From: Coix lacryma-jobi var. lacryma-jobi
Lineage: Eukaryota > Streptophyta > Magnoliopsida > Poales > Poaceae
DNA length: 64,000 nt
NCBI GenBank assembly: GCA_009763385.1
Contig: CM019823.1
Coordinates: 28,425,668 to 28,489,667, forward strand
Direction of reading: 5' to 3'
A program made the translations under genes and the position numbers. The notes beneath the pieces were generated by a model. That model ran no database searches, was not told where the DNA came from, and saw only the letters and a program-made list of their open reading frames with translations. The first letter of the stretch is position 1. Each line of letters begins with the position of its first letter. Below are positions 12,901-23,875 of the stretch, piece by piece.

Positions 12901-15900
12901 GTCTACATAACTAGCTTAGAGAGTCTAGCAAAGAAGTCCAGTTTAGAAATTCCACACCATCCAGCTATACCTTTCCTTGAAACCCCCTCCTTTTTCATGG
13001 ACATTTCAATACAGTGGGGTTGTGATTCTGGTAACCCTATGGATCATTTTATATTTGCTCTTCCTGCAGAGGGAAAACCACGGGATAAAGTTTTCGATGC
13101 ATTCCGCTCAACTTCTCTGTCACTGAAGTGGAGCTTTTCACTTAAGCCTATAGAACACCAACAGAAGAGTAATTCGCATACAACTGATTCTCCAACTGTG
13201 AACGTGGGGGCACATGATTTGATCTGGCTAATGAAGTGGTGGAACCTGCTTTTTCTCCCTCCCCATAAACTAAGGCTGTTTTCCAGGTTTCCACGTTTTG
13301 GAGTTCCCAGATTTATACGATCTGGAAACCTCCCACTTGACAGAGTTATGACAGAACAGTGCATTCGTTTTGATGCCATGCTATTGCAGATTAACAACAT
13401 GCCTCTACAGGCGGATGATCCTGCAAAAGGTTTGACACTACACTTCACAAAATTTAGGTACGAAATAGCTTTCAGCCGTGGGAAGCAGATATTCACCTTC
13501 GATTGCAAGCGTGAACCTCTTGATCTTGTCTACCAGGGCATAGACTTGCACTTGTTGAAGGTATTTATTAACAGAATTCCTGAATCATCAACTTCTAAGG
13601 ATTCTAAGATAGAAAATAAGAGTCTGCATACAAAAGATAAAGATAGTCTTGGTTGCGAAAAGGGCAAAAAGAAAACTAGTCCAACCGAGAAAAGCCGAGA
13701 TGATGGATTCTTTCTGTATTCTGATTATTTCACAATACGAAAACAAACTCCCAAGGCTGATGCTGCTAGATTATCAGCATGGCAGGAAGATGGCAGAAAA
13801 AAATCTGAAATGCCATTGATCAAGTCTGAGTTTGATGGGGGGGATGAAAGTGATCATGATCATTCAGGTAGTGATGATGATGGATTTAATGTTGTGGTTG
13901 CTGATAGTTGCCAGAGAGTTTTTGTCTATGGACTAAAGATTCTGTGGAATTTAGAAAACCGGGCTGCTGTCCTCTCTTGGGTTGGTGGTTTAACTCAGGC
14001 ATTTCAGCCTCCAAAACCATCTCCTTCTCGCCAATACACCCAAAGAAAGATTCTTGAGAAGAAACAGTTAATTAAAGAAGCTGAGATGTCCAAGGATGGG
14101 GCTCTCAGCTCTGTGTCCTCAACGTCACAGCCTTCTGAACCTCAACAAATCAAGAGTTCAGAGTCACCACCTTCCAATGGATCTGGCAAGCCAGATCTGA
14201 CATCAAGTAGTGAAAATGGTATGGTCAATAACACAATCCTATGTTTCCTAGTTCCTGACATAATTGTGTTCAGTCCATGACTAAGATGTTATTTATTCAT
14301 TATCAATATGCACATTCTTGTCATATTATTTAGTTTTCAGCAATGTGTATAACAAATATTGAAATTACATTCAAAATTTTCTCTCTATTATTGTTGTGTG
14401 ATGTAGCACCTAAGCCTTCAAATAATAGTGATTCAGAAGAGGAAGGTACCAGGCATTTCATGGTTAATGTTATCCAACCTCAGTTCAATTTGCATTCAGA
14501 AGAAGCAAATGTGAGTAAATTGCCACTGCACTTCTTTGCTACATTTTATTTTGAAGTAGCATTTGTCAGCTTAAATAATATCAGATTGTTTGTTAAAATG
14601 CAAACCTTCTGTGTGATTTTGTATTTCTTAAGCTTGTCATTATCCACTGCAAAACCTTTCTGGCCAGCTGCGGGGACTGGAACCAAACTGGCTGGTTTGC
14701 TAAAGCATATTGTGGTGCAACATTGAATTGAAAATGGCTCACTCGGTTTTTCGCTGGTAAAAAAACTGGCTAGGATGCTTCTTGCATTCATGCTGCAGAC
14801 AATTTTTGACCACCTCCACAGGAGCTAGTTTTAGCACTCCTGGACTACCAAGATAATGGCTGCTGTGGTGTAGAGCTCTAGCAGCGAACCACAAGGCAGA
14901 GGTGTTTACCCTGCATATTACACAAAGTACTACGATATAACTAAATATTATCATTTGAATGAGCTTTTCTTTTATTTTTTTTCTCAAACTACGCAGGAGA
15001 GCTGCCTGTCAAAGGTAGAAATAACATAGAGTATGGTAGACCCTACTTGAGTACAAAAACACCACAAACACACACCCACTCACTTAACTAAAACAGGCGT
15101 GCCACAACAAAATATATCAATGTCGACCAGACAAAACAGCCTGACACTCATAAATTTCTTGGATGGCTAATAATGGATTACAGAAATATTAAGATGGCAA
15201 GGGGGCATTATGTAGCTAATGAATTTAATTTCAAGCCCTCTTTTTTCAATTATTTGTCGGCAACATGATTTTGAAATTTATGAGTGTTCTTTTCATCCTC
15301 CATTAATTGCATTAAAATCTTAGAAGCGCTGCTGCAACTACTTATTAGATATCTGCTCAACATATCAGGGTAGGTTTCTGCTAGCTGCTGGTAGTGGGCG
15401 GGTCATGGTACGTTCATTTCATTCAATTGTGCAAGTTGGTCATGAGATGTTTGAGAAAGCAACTGGTTCCAGTAATGGTGCTACTGGTGGGACTGGGCCA
15501 GAAATGAGCTGGTCACGTGTGGAGCTCTCTGTCATGTTGGAGCATGTTCAGGCTCATGTTGCTCCCACAGATGTTGATCCAGGTGCTGGTATTCAGTGGT
15601 TGCCAAAAATACACCGGAGATCATCTGAAGTTAAGAGAACTGGTGCTTTACTTGAAAGGGTATTTATGCCATGCCAAATGTATTTCCGTTACACGAGGCA
15701 TAAGGGAGGAACCCCTGAACTAAAGGTCTATTCTCTTGTGAATGATTTCATTTTGCTTAAACCTTTTCCTGAGCATATTTTTGCAACTTTTAGTGGAAGT
15801 TTGTCATCAGCTGTTTTTGGTATGCAGGTTAAACCACTGAAAGAGCTGACATTTAACTCACCAGACATAACTGCTGGTATGACATCACGCCAATTTCAAG

Positions 15901-18900
15901 TTATGATGGACGTATTGACTAACCTTCTCTTTGCAAGAACTCCCAAGTAAATCATCTATCTTCTTTCTTTATTTTTAAGGAGCACATTGACGATCTTGTA
16001 GTCCTTCCATTTTGGCATTTCAGCAATTACATCTAGAGCCAATTTTGTGGCTCCTGCTTGTTGGTCCTAAAGTTTAACTGATTGTCTTTTTTCCCCCTTC
16101 TTTGCAAAATGTTCATCCTGATTCTTGCCAAGTTTTCTTTTTTTTTCCCCTTGAACACGCAGGAGAACTGCACATCATTGTGTTAAGAAGAAAAAAAAGG
16201 GAAGAACCCTTACAAACAACCCCACCCCCACACGAAGTCCTTCAAAATGCCAATGTTTTCACAATTGTAATGAAAATTAAAGGATGTTATTCAGGCATCC
16301 CCCCTTTTTATATTTATTTTTTTTGTTTTATGTGGTAAAGCAACTTCTTTTAACAAAAAAAAACTTTGGGATGTGAGAACAATTGTTAATAAGTAAAATA
16401 TTAGTCTACTATTGAAATTAAGAAACAAATATAGATGGAATAAAGACGGTAAAAAAGTACATATTACCATACGATTCATGGAACAAGGAAATATCATTAA
16501 AACTGCTCGCACGATTCAAGGAAGCAACAATTCTGCTATTCATATATACAAGTGTTCACTTGGTGCCTGGAAGTCTTCGGACAAAGACATCTATATGGTT
16601 CACGTTTTCCTGAAAAGATCAGCAGCACATTTGATGGTGTTCCCACGAAGCTTTAACTTCATAGCACAGCTAGTTAATGCTGATCAAAGAACTGCTAAAG
16701 TATTCCTATTTACATCCTAGCAAATTTAAATGCTTCACACACAGTATATGCTTGGTAGATTAGTTGAACTAGAAATTTACCTAATCTATCAGCTGTTATG
16801 CTTAGTTACACAGTATATGCTTAGTCTGTGTTTATCTGTATCTACTCCCTCCGTCCCGATTTACCCGGTGTGCAACCGTTGTTTTGGTTTGGCCTTAATA
16901 GGAGGCGGGCTGGAATATCAAGAAGCCTAGTCTTTACTCCACTTCGCATGCCGCATGCAAGCAAGAACCTATAGACCTGTTGATTATTTTATTTGTTCTT
17001 TGCGGCTGGAGGAGCGGATGGCTTCACAGCCGTCAGCTGGTAGCTAATCAGGACACAGCTAATCGCACACAGTTAATATGAAGCAAGTACTTACATAATA
17101 ACCTTGGTATCTGAAACTATGGTGTGCACGCTGGGTAAATCAGGACGGAGGGAGTATTAGCTATTAATAGAGATTTTTGGTGGAAAACATTGGCTAGAGA
17201 AAGCAGTGTGTAAGTTATTTGAACACTTTAAGTTACTTGCTAAAGTAGCTAATAAATTCTACCAGAAACAGTAATACGTTAGTCACGTGTATGCTGCCCC
17301 TGGCCATAATTTGCAGTGTTTTAACATTTTAATAGTTTGCCTATACCTTTACTATGCATCACAGTGTTAAACTTTTAGGGTACTGTGCACTTGTGTTCCT
17401 TTGTGTATGTGTTGTGTCTTTGTGTGCCCGCATTCAATGAAGCATTTACCATTTGGGTATGTCCAGTTTGCTTGTTATCCTTGGCTTAGTGATTCAAGTT
17501 AAGAAGCTAGTAGATTTGTTCCTGTCTGGCACAGATAAATGCTGTACTAAATTATACTTCATTTGGTTCATGCACTAACTAAGGTTGGAGATGGAGTTCA
17601 TGCACTAACTAAAGTTATATTGGCACAGATAAATGCTGTACTAAACTATAGTTCATTTAGTTCATGTTCTTGAATAAAAAAATTTATCTAAAAAGTCATT
17701 TAGTCTATATTGACCAGAACATTCTTATCTTCATAATATTGCTTTGCACTAATCGGACTTGTCTATTTGTCAGAAAACAGAAGAGTAACCTAAGCTATCC
17801 CCTGGACAATGATGACGACGACATTGAAGAAGCATCTGATGCAGTTGTACCTGATGGAGTTGAGGAGGTAGAATTAGCTAAGATTGGTGTTGAAGTAAAA
17901 GAAAGAGCTCGGAAGCTACTGCTTGATGATATCCGAGCCTTATCTACTTGTGGTGAATCATCTCATGATCAGAGTCAGTCACCAAAGGCTGATGATGCTG
18001 CATGGATTGTTACTGGTTCAAGGTTAATGCTGGTATGCTCAGAAGTACTTTGGTTATATCCATTTTGAGTTCATATTAGTATAAAGAAATAAAAAATACT
18101 TTGTTTATATGATTGTATTCTTCAGTTATCTTCAATTAGTAGTCCATACCTTAATTAATACTTCCTCCATCCAAACGAAATATAAGTGTTCTTGGTTTTT
18201 TCCTAAGTCAAACTATCCTAAGTTAATAATGTTTATGATATCAAATGAACATCATTAGATTCATTATGAAATATATTTCATAATTTACTTCTTTGATATC
18301 GTAGAAGTTATACTCCTTTCTATAAACTTGGCCAAACTTAGAATAGTTTGACTTAGGACAGAACCAGAAACTCTTATATTTTGAGACGGAAGGAGTACTT
18401 GCTTTAGTCCACATTAGCATATAGTTATGATTATATCCTTAATATGTCTTAATTACTATCATTGCTAACTTAATCACTGCCAGATCAAACAATTGAAGAA
18501 ACGACTCGTGAATGTCCGCAATGGTAGGAAAGAAGCATATTCTATGCTAAGAACTGCTATGCAGAAAGCTGCACAGTTGAGGTTGATGGAAAAGGAAAAG
18601 AACAAAAGCCCTTCATTTGCCATGAGAATTTCGGTGAGGATAAAGAAGATTGTGTGGAGCATGTTAGCAGATGGAAAATCCTTTTCCGAGGCCGAGATAA
18701 ATGATATGGTAAGTTGATTTCTTTGCAGTTAAATGTATTCTTGATTGTCATTTCTGATAGCACATAGGAGTACTTTGTTCAAATTGTGCTAAAGAATGAT
18801 GATCATTAGTTCCAGCTGAAAACTTTTTGATCGAAACATAGACTTTTGCACTGATTTTTGTTGATCCGTAGATTTTTGATTTCGACCGAGACTACAAAGA

Positions 18901-21900
18901 TATTGGCATCGCCCAGTTGACAACCAAGCTGTTCGTCCTAAAAAATGGACTTGCTAATGCAAAATCAGATACTGTTGTATCACCCTGGAATCCACCTTCT
19001 GAATGGGGCAAGTAAGCATCTTTCCTCTTGTGTTGTGTACATGACTATTTAGATGCTCACTTGTAGCTTTGTGCATTCTTTTTTATTTCTTTTCTAAGGA
19101 TAATGTTTTCAGGGATGTTTGTCATATGGTATGTATAATATCACAAAGATGTGCTGGGGCAAGCCTTAATGCATGTGCTATGTTCAGTAGTTTGGCAACG
19201 TATTTTTGTAGATGTAACTCTAGACGCTTTAATTTCTTAAGATGATTCATTTTCAGTCTGACAGTAGTGGTGCAAGTATAGGAAAAGTGCTGCACAGATA
19301 TATCCTCAAGGAATATTGAATCAGTAAAGGAACAGAAATAGTGCCTTAGATTCAGTTCATGGACTATAGGTTGCAATTCTATACATCTGCCTCTTCAAAA
19401 TATTTCCCTAAGTTTGAAATGTTTGTAAACTGCTGTTTCATTAAACAGGAAAGGGCAAAGAACACAGTAACCATAAATCACTAAGGGCCTGTTTGGTAGA
19501 TGCGATTGCTCTGGGAATTTTGGGAACTTTTGTAAGGATTTGGATCCATTCGCTCCTTTCCAAACCGGCCCTATGTGGGATCTGCTACGTTCTGTAATTT
19601 GTTTCTTTTTTGTCATTTTTTTATTATATTTGTTTCACCCTTTATACATTCTTTGAACCTGTTTTAGTTTATACTCTCTCCAGTCATAACTGTGGGCAGC
19701 AAAAGTAACCCAAATTTGATGCTCCCAAAGTCACCTAATTAGTATCAGTTCTCCCCTAGACAATCATGCTTCACGGCTCGTTTAAATGCAGGAATGCAAT
19801 GCTTCGTGTTAATGCCCGGCAAGGAGCTCCAACTGGTGGGAATTCAGTTATCGAGAGTTTCTTAGTAAGTTCAATTGAAATCTTTTTCATTGAACTGATA
19901 GTATTTTTAACTTTAGTATCATATTTGTCCTGTGATTGCTAGTTTTTCACTACCATAAAACGAAATGCAGATCATGATGCACAAATAAGCATTAGTGTAG
20001 TGGAACTCTATACTGCCTTGTTTTTTTTTTTCGGGGGATGCATACTTATATGGATGGCAATAAACAATAAAAGTGGTTCCTTTACTCTTGTAACTGCAGG
20101 TAGACATCTATCCACTAAAAATTTATTTGACTGAAGCAATGTACAGAATGATGTGGGGATATTTCTTCCCTGGAGATGAACAGCAACCACAAAAGCGACA
20201 GGTTTGATCATTTGATGTTCTTTGATGTTTCAAATGTTATTATGCTTTCCTGTTTGTTCCTTATGTTACTTTTCACTGTATATAGGAGCTTTTCAAGGTC
20301 TCCACTACAGCAGGAACAAGACGAAAGAAAAACACTCTTGTGGCAGAGACAAACAGTCCCAATAACCAGTCATCAAAAGAAACTACATTTGCGCAGAAGC
20401 CTGAACTTCGAAGGACATCTTCATTTGACAGGACATGGGAGGAAACAGTTGCTGAGTCTGTAGCTAATGAACTTGTTTCACAAATGGAGGGTCAATCAAA
20501 TACCCAATATGAACCTCAAGATGCTGCTAAGGATTCCAAGTTATCACGTCCTCGCTCTACTCGTGAGGATAAGAAAATTGTAGAGCCTAATGAGGTGAAA
20601 CAATCTAGACCTCAAAAAATGATGGACTTCCGCAATATAAAAATAAGTCAGGTTGGCATTTACTTCACTGAATGCAATTACTTTTTTTAATACAATCTGG
20701 TACCATGAATAGCCAGTTTCCTTAAACAATCCTTTTCATGTAATGTGCTCACTATTTGGTCTGGTGACAACAATTCTTTGTATGCAAGGTTGAACTGCAG
20801 CTCACGTATGAAGGATTGCCATTTGCTGTTAGTGATGTAAGGCTACTTATGGATACCTTCCATCGTGAGGATTTTACTGGAACATGGCCAAGACTGTTTT
20901 CACGAGTAAAGAAACATATTGTATGGGGTGTATTGAAGTCCGTTACAGGCATGCAGGCAAGTAATTTTGATGTACTCACAAACTTCCGAAGTTGAAACAG
21001 CATTCCAAATTCCAAATGCTTATCTGTTAAAAATTAAAATAGCATATAATGCAAATCTAGATGTAAATATGTGTTTATAGTTCAATGTTATCTTGTTGAT
21101 CCTTTTTTTTACCGTAATTGTTCCTGTTTTTATGACTTCCAGAAGGAATCTAGATGGAAATGTTCAACTTGTAAGAAACATTAACATTTTCACTAATTTG
21201 ACTTGAAGGTTACTTATTTCTCGTTTACAGGGTAAAAAGTTTAAAGCTAAATCTAGCAGCCAAAAAGAACCATCTACAGCTTTAATCAATGCAAGTGATT
21301 TTAATTTAAGTGACAGTGATGGTGATGAAGCTGGCAGTTCTGATCAACTTCCAGCATTTCTAAAAAAGCCTAGTGATGGAGCTGGTGATGGATTTGCAAC
21401 CTCTGTTAAGGGCTTGTTCAGTTCACAAAAAAAGAAGGCGATGCAATTTGTTTTGAAGACAATGAAAGGAGATGCTGATCATGATTTCCATGGTGAACGG
21501 AGTGAAAATGAAATTGAATTCTCTCCATTTGCTCGGCAGTTGACTATAACAAAAACAAAGAAGCTTATACGACGGCACACAAAGAAGCTGAACAAGTCTA
21601 AGGTTCACAAAGTTACAGGTGAGATATGAATTGGTATTGATTGGCTGATTTGATGTCCACATTATATACACAAACACATAGGATTTCTTGGAGGGCACTG
21701 ATTTTTAAAAATGAAAAGGCTTCCCTGTGTTCCTCACCTTTGGTTGGGGGATTGAGAATCTGTCGTTGGTCATTCTACTATTACACATGCATAAATATCT
21801 GGGCATCTGGGTTGCATACTAAACCCATTATTTACATTTGTGCTACAAGCAAACCCTTAGAGACTAATCCTTTCAAACACTTAGAGGCTATTCCTTCCAA

Positions 21901-23097
21901 ACCCTTAGAGACTATTCCTTTCAAACCCTTAGAGGCTATTCCTTCCAAACCCTTAGAGGCTAGGTTACTAACTAACAGGCACTAGATCCGAAAGCTATGT
22001 TTGTACATTCTTTTTACAATACATGGATAGATTTTTTTTCACGAGCATGTCATCTTGACATGTGTTTCATTAAGCAGAAGTGGAGTATCAAAGTTACAAC
22101 TTTCCTTAGTACTAAGATTACTTAGGAAAGGCGGAACCCCGACAAGGGCCAAATTCCCTTTGGTTGGACTTTTGGCTTTGGTTTTTGGCCCCCAAAACAA
22201 TCAAAGCCAAAAGGCCAACCAAAGGGGTTGCTTTTGGAAGCAGATTTTTAAAAGCATGTGTTTTTCCGTAGTTCATTTTTAAAAGTTGTTGTGACCTTGC
22301 TTTTGACTTTTGGCTTTCTGTTTTTCAAAATGGATGAAATAAAGAACTCTTTTATAATTGTTTTAAGAGAAACAATGATAGGAGGTAATACCGTATAGCT
22401 TTTAATTTTTCTACAACTCAGAACCCACAACAACTTTCCCACAGCTCACAGCCCACAACAGCTTTTCCTCGGCTCAACCAAACAGACTACCTAAGTTAAT
22501 TTTCATGGATAGATTCTTAACGCTCTAGCAGGCCGTTTAGATCCCTTCATTTTGGAGGATTTGGAATCCACTCAACAAACTAGGCTTTTGGCTTTGAATT
22601 TGACATTTCACCACTTTTCAATGTTCACATATAATTCTAACTCAATTTATAGGGCGAGAGAGGAAAATGAATTATATTCATGCTATATTTCTACTTTGCA
22701 ACTTATAACACTCTCTCGTATGAGTATCTCTCTCGTATAGATAATAATAACAATAATACACAAATATAATCCATATACAACCACATTAGTTTAACTAATA
22801 TATGTCTAAATTATGATTCTTAAAATGAATTTAATTCCCTGGATCCAAATGGGCCCTAATAGAAAACTTGGATTGGAATATCTTTGGTACACTTCAGCTT
22901 GGATTCCACCATCCTAATTTTGTAGGGTAGAACGAGCTCGTTCTCATAGGAGTAACTCCCAGTTCTGACTTTGTCTGTTGATTTCTTGTTCAGCTACTGA
23001 GCTAGAAGTGGCAGAGTTACCACCGCGTGCTCCTTCTGGGTACAACACGGACTCCTCCTCGGACTCGTCGTCAGCGGAAACAAGCCCAAAAGATTAG
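3976..23097 (+). CDS. APT1: SABRE/KINKY POLLEN/APT1-type bridge-like lipid-transfer protein
   Basis: Giant FMP27/Hobbit/BLTP2-family protein. Maize APT1 and Arabidopsis SABRE and KIP act at ER-Golgi/plasma-membrane sites in tip growth and cell expansion; the family forms a long hydrophobic groove thought to carry lipids. Exons: 3976-4124, 4293-4404, 4504-4800, 5337-5596, 5690-5900, 6532-6702, 6822-6899, 7139-7384, 10089-12188, 12439-14218, 14407-14510, 15369-15725, 15828-15946, 17774-18032, 18484-18708, 18872-19011, 19792-19864, 20100-20201, 20286-20651, 20789-20956, 21231-21618, 22994-23097. All phases join, giving 7809 nt and 2602 residues, close to the family's usual ~2600. Visible parts: an N-terminal membrane segment (about residues 1-50); conserved words LSIGCRSYG, PLKELTFNS, MTSRQFQVM, VEEVELAKI, MYRMMWGYFFP and VKKHIVWGVLKSVTGMQ; a Ser-rich tail (SSSDSSSAE). 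The intron after 20956 is GC-AG. Exon 2 could also begin at 4305. Frame is intact, so probably functional. Confidence 0.95.
7826..9263 (-). mobile_element. fragmented antisense LINE in APT1 intron 8
   Basis: Reverse-strand translation shows pieces of a plant L1-type reverse transcriptase C terminus: RRTVAEGLDNHRWAADIKG with the following words (about 9130-8980), the zf-RVT-like CPLCDQAD stretch (about 8420-8330) and WELWKHYNNVVFN (about 8110-8070). The left end is T-rich on the plus strand, as expected for an antisense poly(A) tail, followed by ACGCAGGAGAGCTGCG. Stops, frame changes and unrelated DNA (about 8430-8970) break it up. It accounts for much of the 2.7 kb intron (7385-10088). Confidence 0.72.
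14968..15165 (-). mobile_element. antisense LINE 3' end in APT1 intron 11
   Basis: A T-rich start followed by ACTACGCAGGAGAGCTGCC and A/C-rich 3' sequence (CACAAACACACACCCAC) closely resembles the 3' end of the LINE at 7826. No coding remains visible. Confidence 0.6.
16131..16262 (-). mobile_element. antisense LINE 3' end in APT1 intron 13
   Basis: T-run, then ACACGCAGGAGAACTGCAC and an A/C-rich tail (ACAACCCCACCCCCACAC). Third copy of the same LINE 3' terminus in this gene, again opposite to transcription. Confidence 0.58.
16845..17154. mobile_element. Stowaway MITE (310 bp) in APT1 intron 13
   Basis: Terminal inverted repeats CTCCCTCCGTCCCGATTTAC and GTAAATCAGGACGGAGGGAG with TA target duplication on both sides (16843-16844, 17155-17156). 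Typical Tc1/mariner-derived Stowaway ends. Confidence 0.9.
18161..18395. mobile_element. Stowaway MITE (235 bp) in APT1 intron 14
   Basis: Ends CTTCCTCCATCC...ATATAAG and CTTATATTTTGAGACGGAAG with flanking TA. The subterminal TAAGTCAAACTATCCTAAGT is mirrored by ACTTAGAATAGTTTGACTTA, so the element can fold back on itself. Confidence 0.88.
20957..21230 (+). other. GC-AG intron of the APT1-type gene
   Basis: The exon ends ATGCAG and is followed by GCAAGT. The next exon begins GGTAAAAAG after TTTACAG. Joining at GC keeps the conserved reading VTGMQ-GKKFK; no nearby GT does so. AG|GCAAGT is the standard minor GC-AG donor. Confidence 0.88.
21851..21963. repeat. 24-bp minisatellite in APT1 last intron
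   Basis: Four full units and a partial one of a 24-bp repeat (AAACCCTTAGAG(A/G)CTATTCC, then TTTC or TTCC), alternating between two variants. The 24-bp period preserves reading frame by chance; the stretch lies in the intron 21619-22993. Confidence 0.9.
22150..22486. mobile_element. MITE ending CAACCAAACAG in APT1 last intron
   Basis: Left side CCCTTTGGTTGGACTTTTGG and right side GGCTCAACCAAACAGACTA are roughly inverted. The right half (CCACAGCTCACAGCCCACA) matches the element at the start of the window. Borders are approximate. Confidence 0.55.
22531..22855. mobile_element. MITE with GGCC(G)TTTAGATCC ends in APT1 last intron
   Basis: Left end GGCCGTTTAGATCCCTT and right end CCTGGATCCAAATGGGCC form an imperfect inverted pair around AT-rich DNA. 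No coding capacity; target duplication not clear. Confidence 0.6.
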
Positions 23098-23489
23098 CCT
23101 GTGTCTGTGTGAAAGGTTTTGATTCAGATGGAGGGGTGATGTCCAAGTTGCTTCTTTACAGCTTCCGGTTTTGGTAGATCCATCGTTGTTCTTCGAGATG
23201 GTTTTGCAGTCATCCGAATAGATATAGATAGTGTTTCAACATTCCCTCCCCATCAGATGTGGTTTTGAAATAAGCTGTAATAGTGTCTGAGCTGAAGTTT
23301 TTAATTGTGACGTTTAATTCAGTGCTCTGCAGAGAACAAAGATTACCATGACTTGAGGGGCGTGAATTCTTCGTTGTATTTTTCTTGAGTTGAGGGTAGT
23401 GTTTCAAACTAAATGCTCGGCTTTGTAGTTCTCAGTCAACAGTATAACATCCACTGTGATATCGCGAATCTCGTCTTTTTACCATACGA
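23098..23489 (+). other. 3' UTR and downstream flank of the APT1-type gene
   Basis: T- and GT-rich sequence directly after the stop, as expected of a plant 3' UTR. No exact poly(A) signal can be assigned. Confidence 0.5.
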
Positions 23490-23875
23490 AGGGCATGTTT
23501 TAGTTTCACGGTGTAAAAATTTTAAATGTCACATCTAATGTTACGATGTTGCATGAAGTATTTGGGTATAGTACTAACAAAAAAAAAATTACAGAATTTG
23601 TTTGTAAATCGCACGGCGAATTTTTTTAAGCCTAATTAATTCTCATCAGGACATGTGTTACTATGACACTTTAGTGTCAAATCATAGACTAATTAGACTT
23701 AAAAATCGTCTCATAAATTACATACAAACTGTATAATTAGTTATTTTTAATCTATATTTAGTACTTGATGCATGTGTCTAAAAATTTGATGTGACAAGTA
23801 TAAAGTTTTTAATTTTGGAACTCAACATCGATGTGACAAGTATAAAGTTTTTTATTTGGGAACTAAACATGACCT
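23490..23875. mobile_element. MITE (GGCATGTTTTAGTTTC ends)
   Basis: Left GGGCATGTTTTAGTTTC and right GGAACTAAACATGACC are inverted. The interior carries family words CATAGACTAATTAGACTTAA and ATAATTAGTTATTTTTAATC. Same family as 3310-3490, 28438-28597 and 60332-60582; this copy is the most complete. A short stretch near the right end (GATGTGACAAGTATAAAG) is duplicated. Confidence 0.75.

Noticed and set aside
15726..15827. Continuous open frame through APT1 exons 12 and 13
   Set aside because: The frame stays open, but GTCTAT...TATGCAG removal restores the conserved ELK-VKPLKELTFNS join, so I treat it as an intron; retention is possible.
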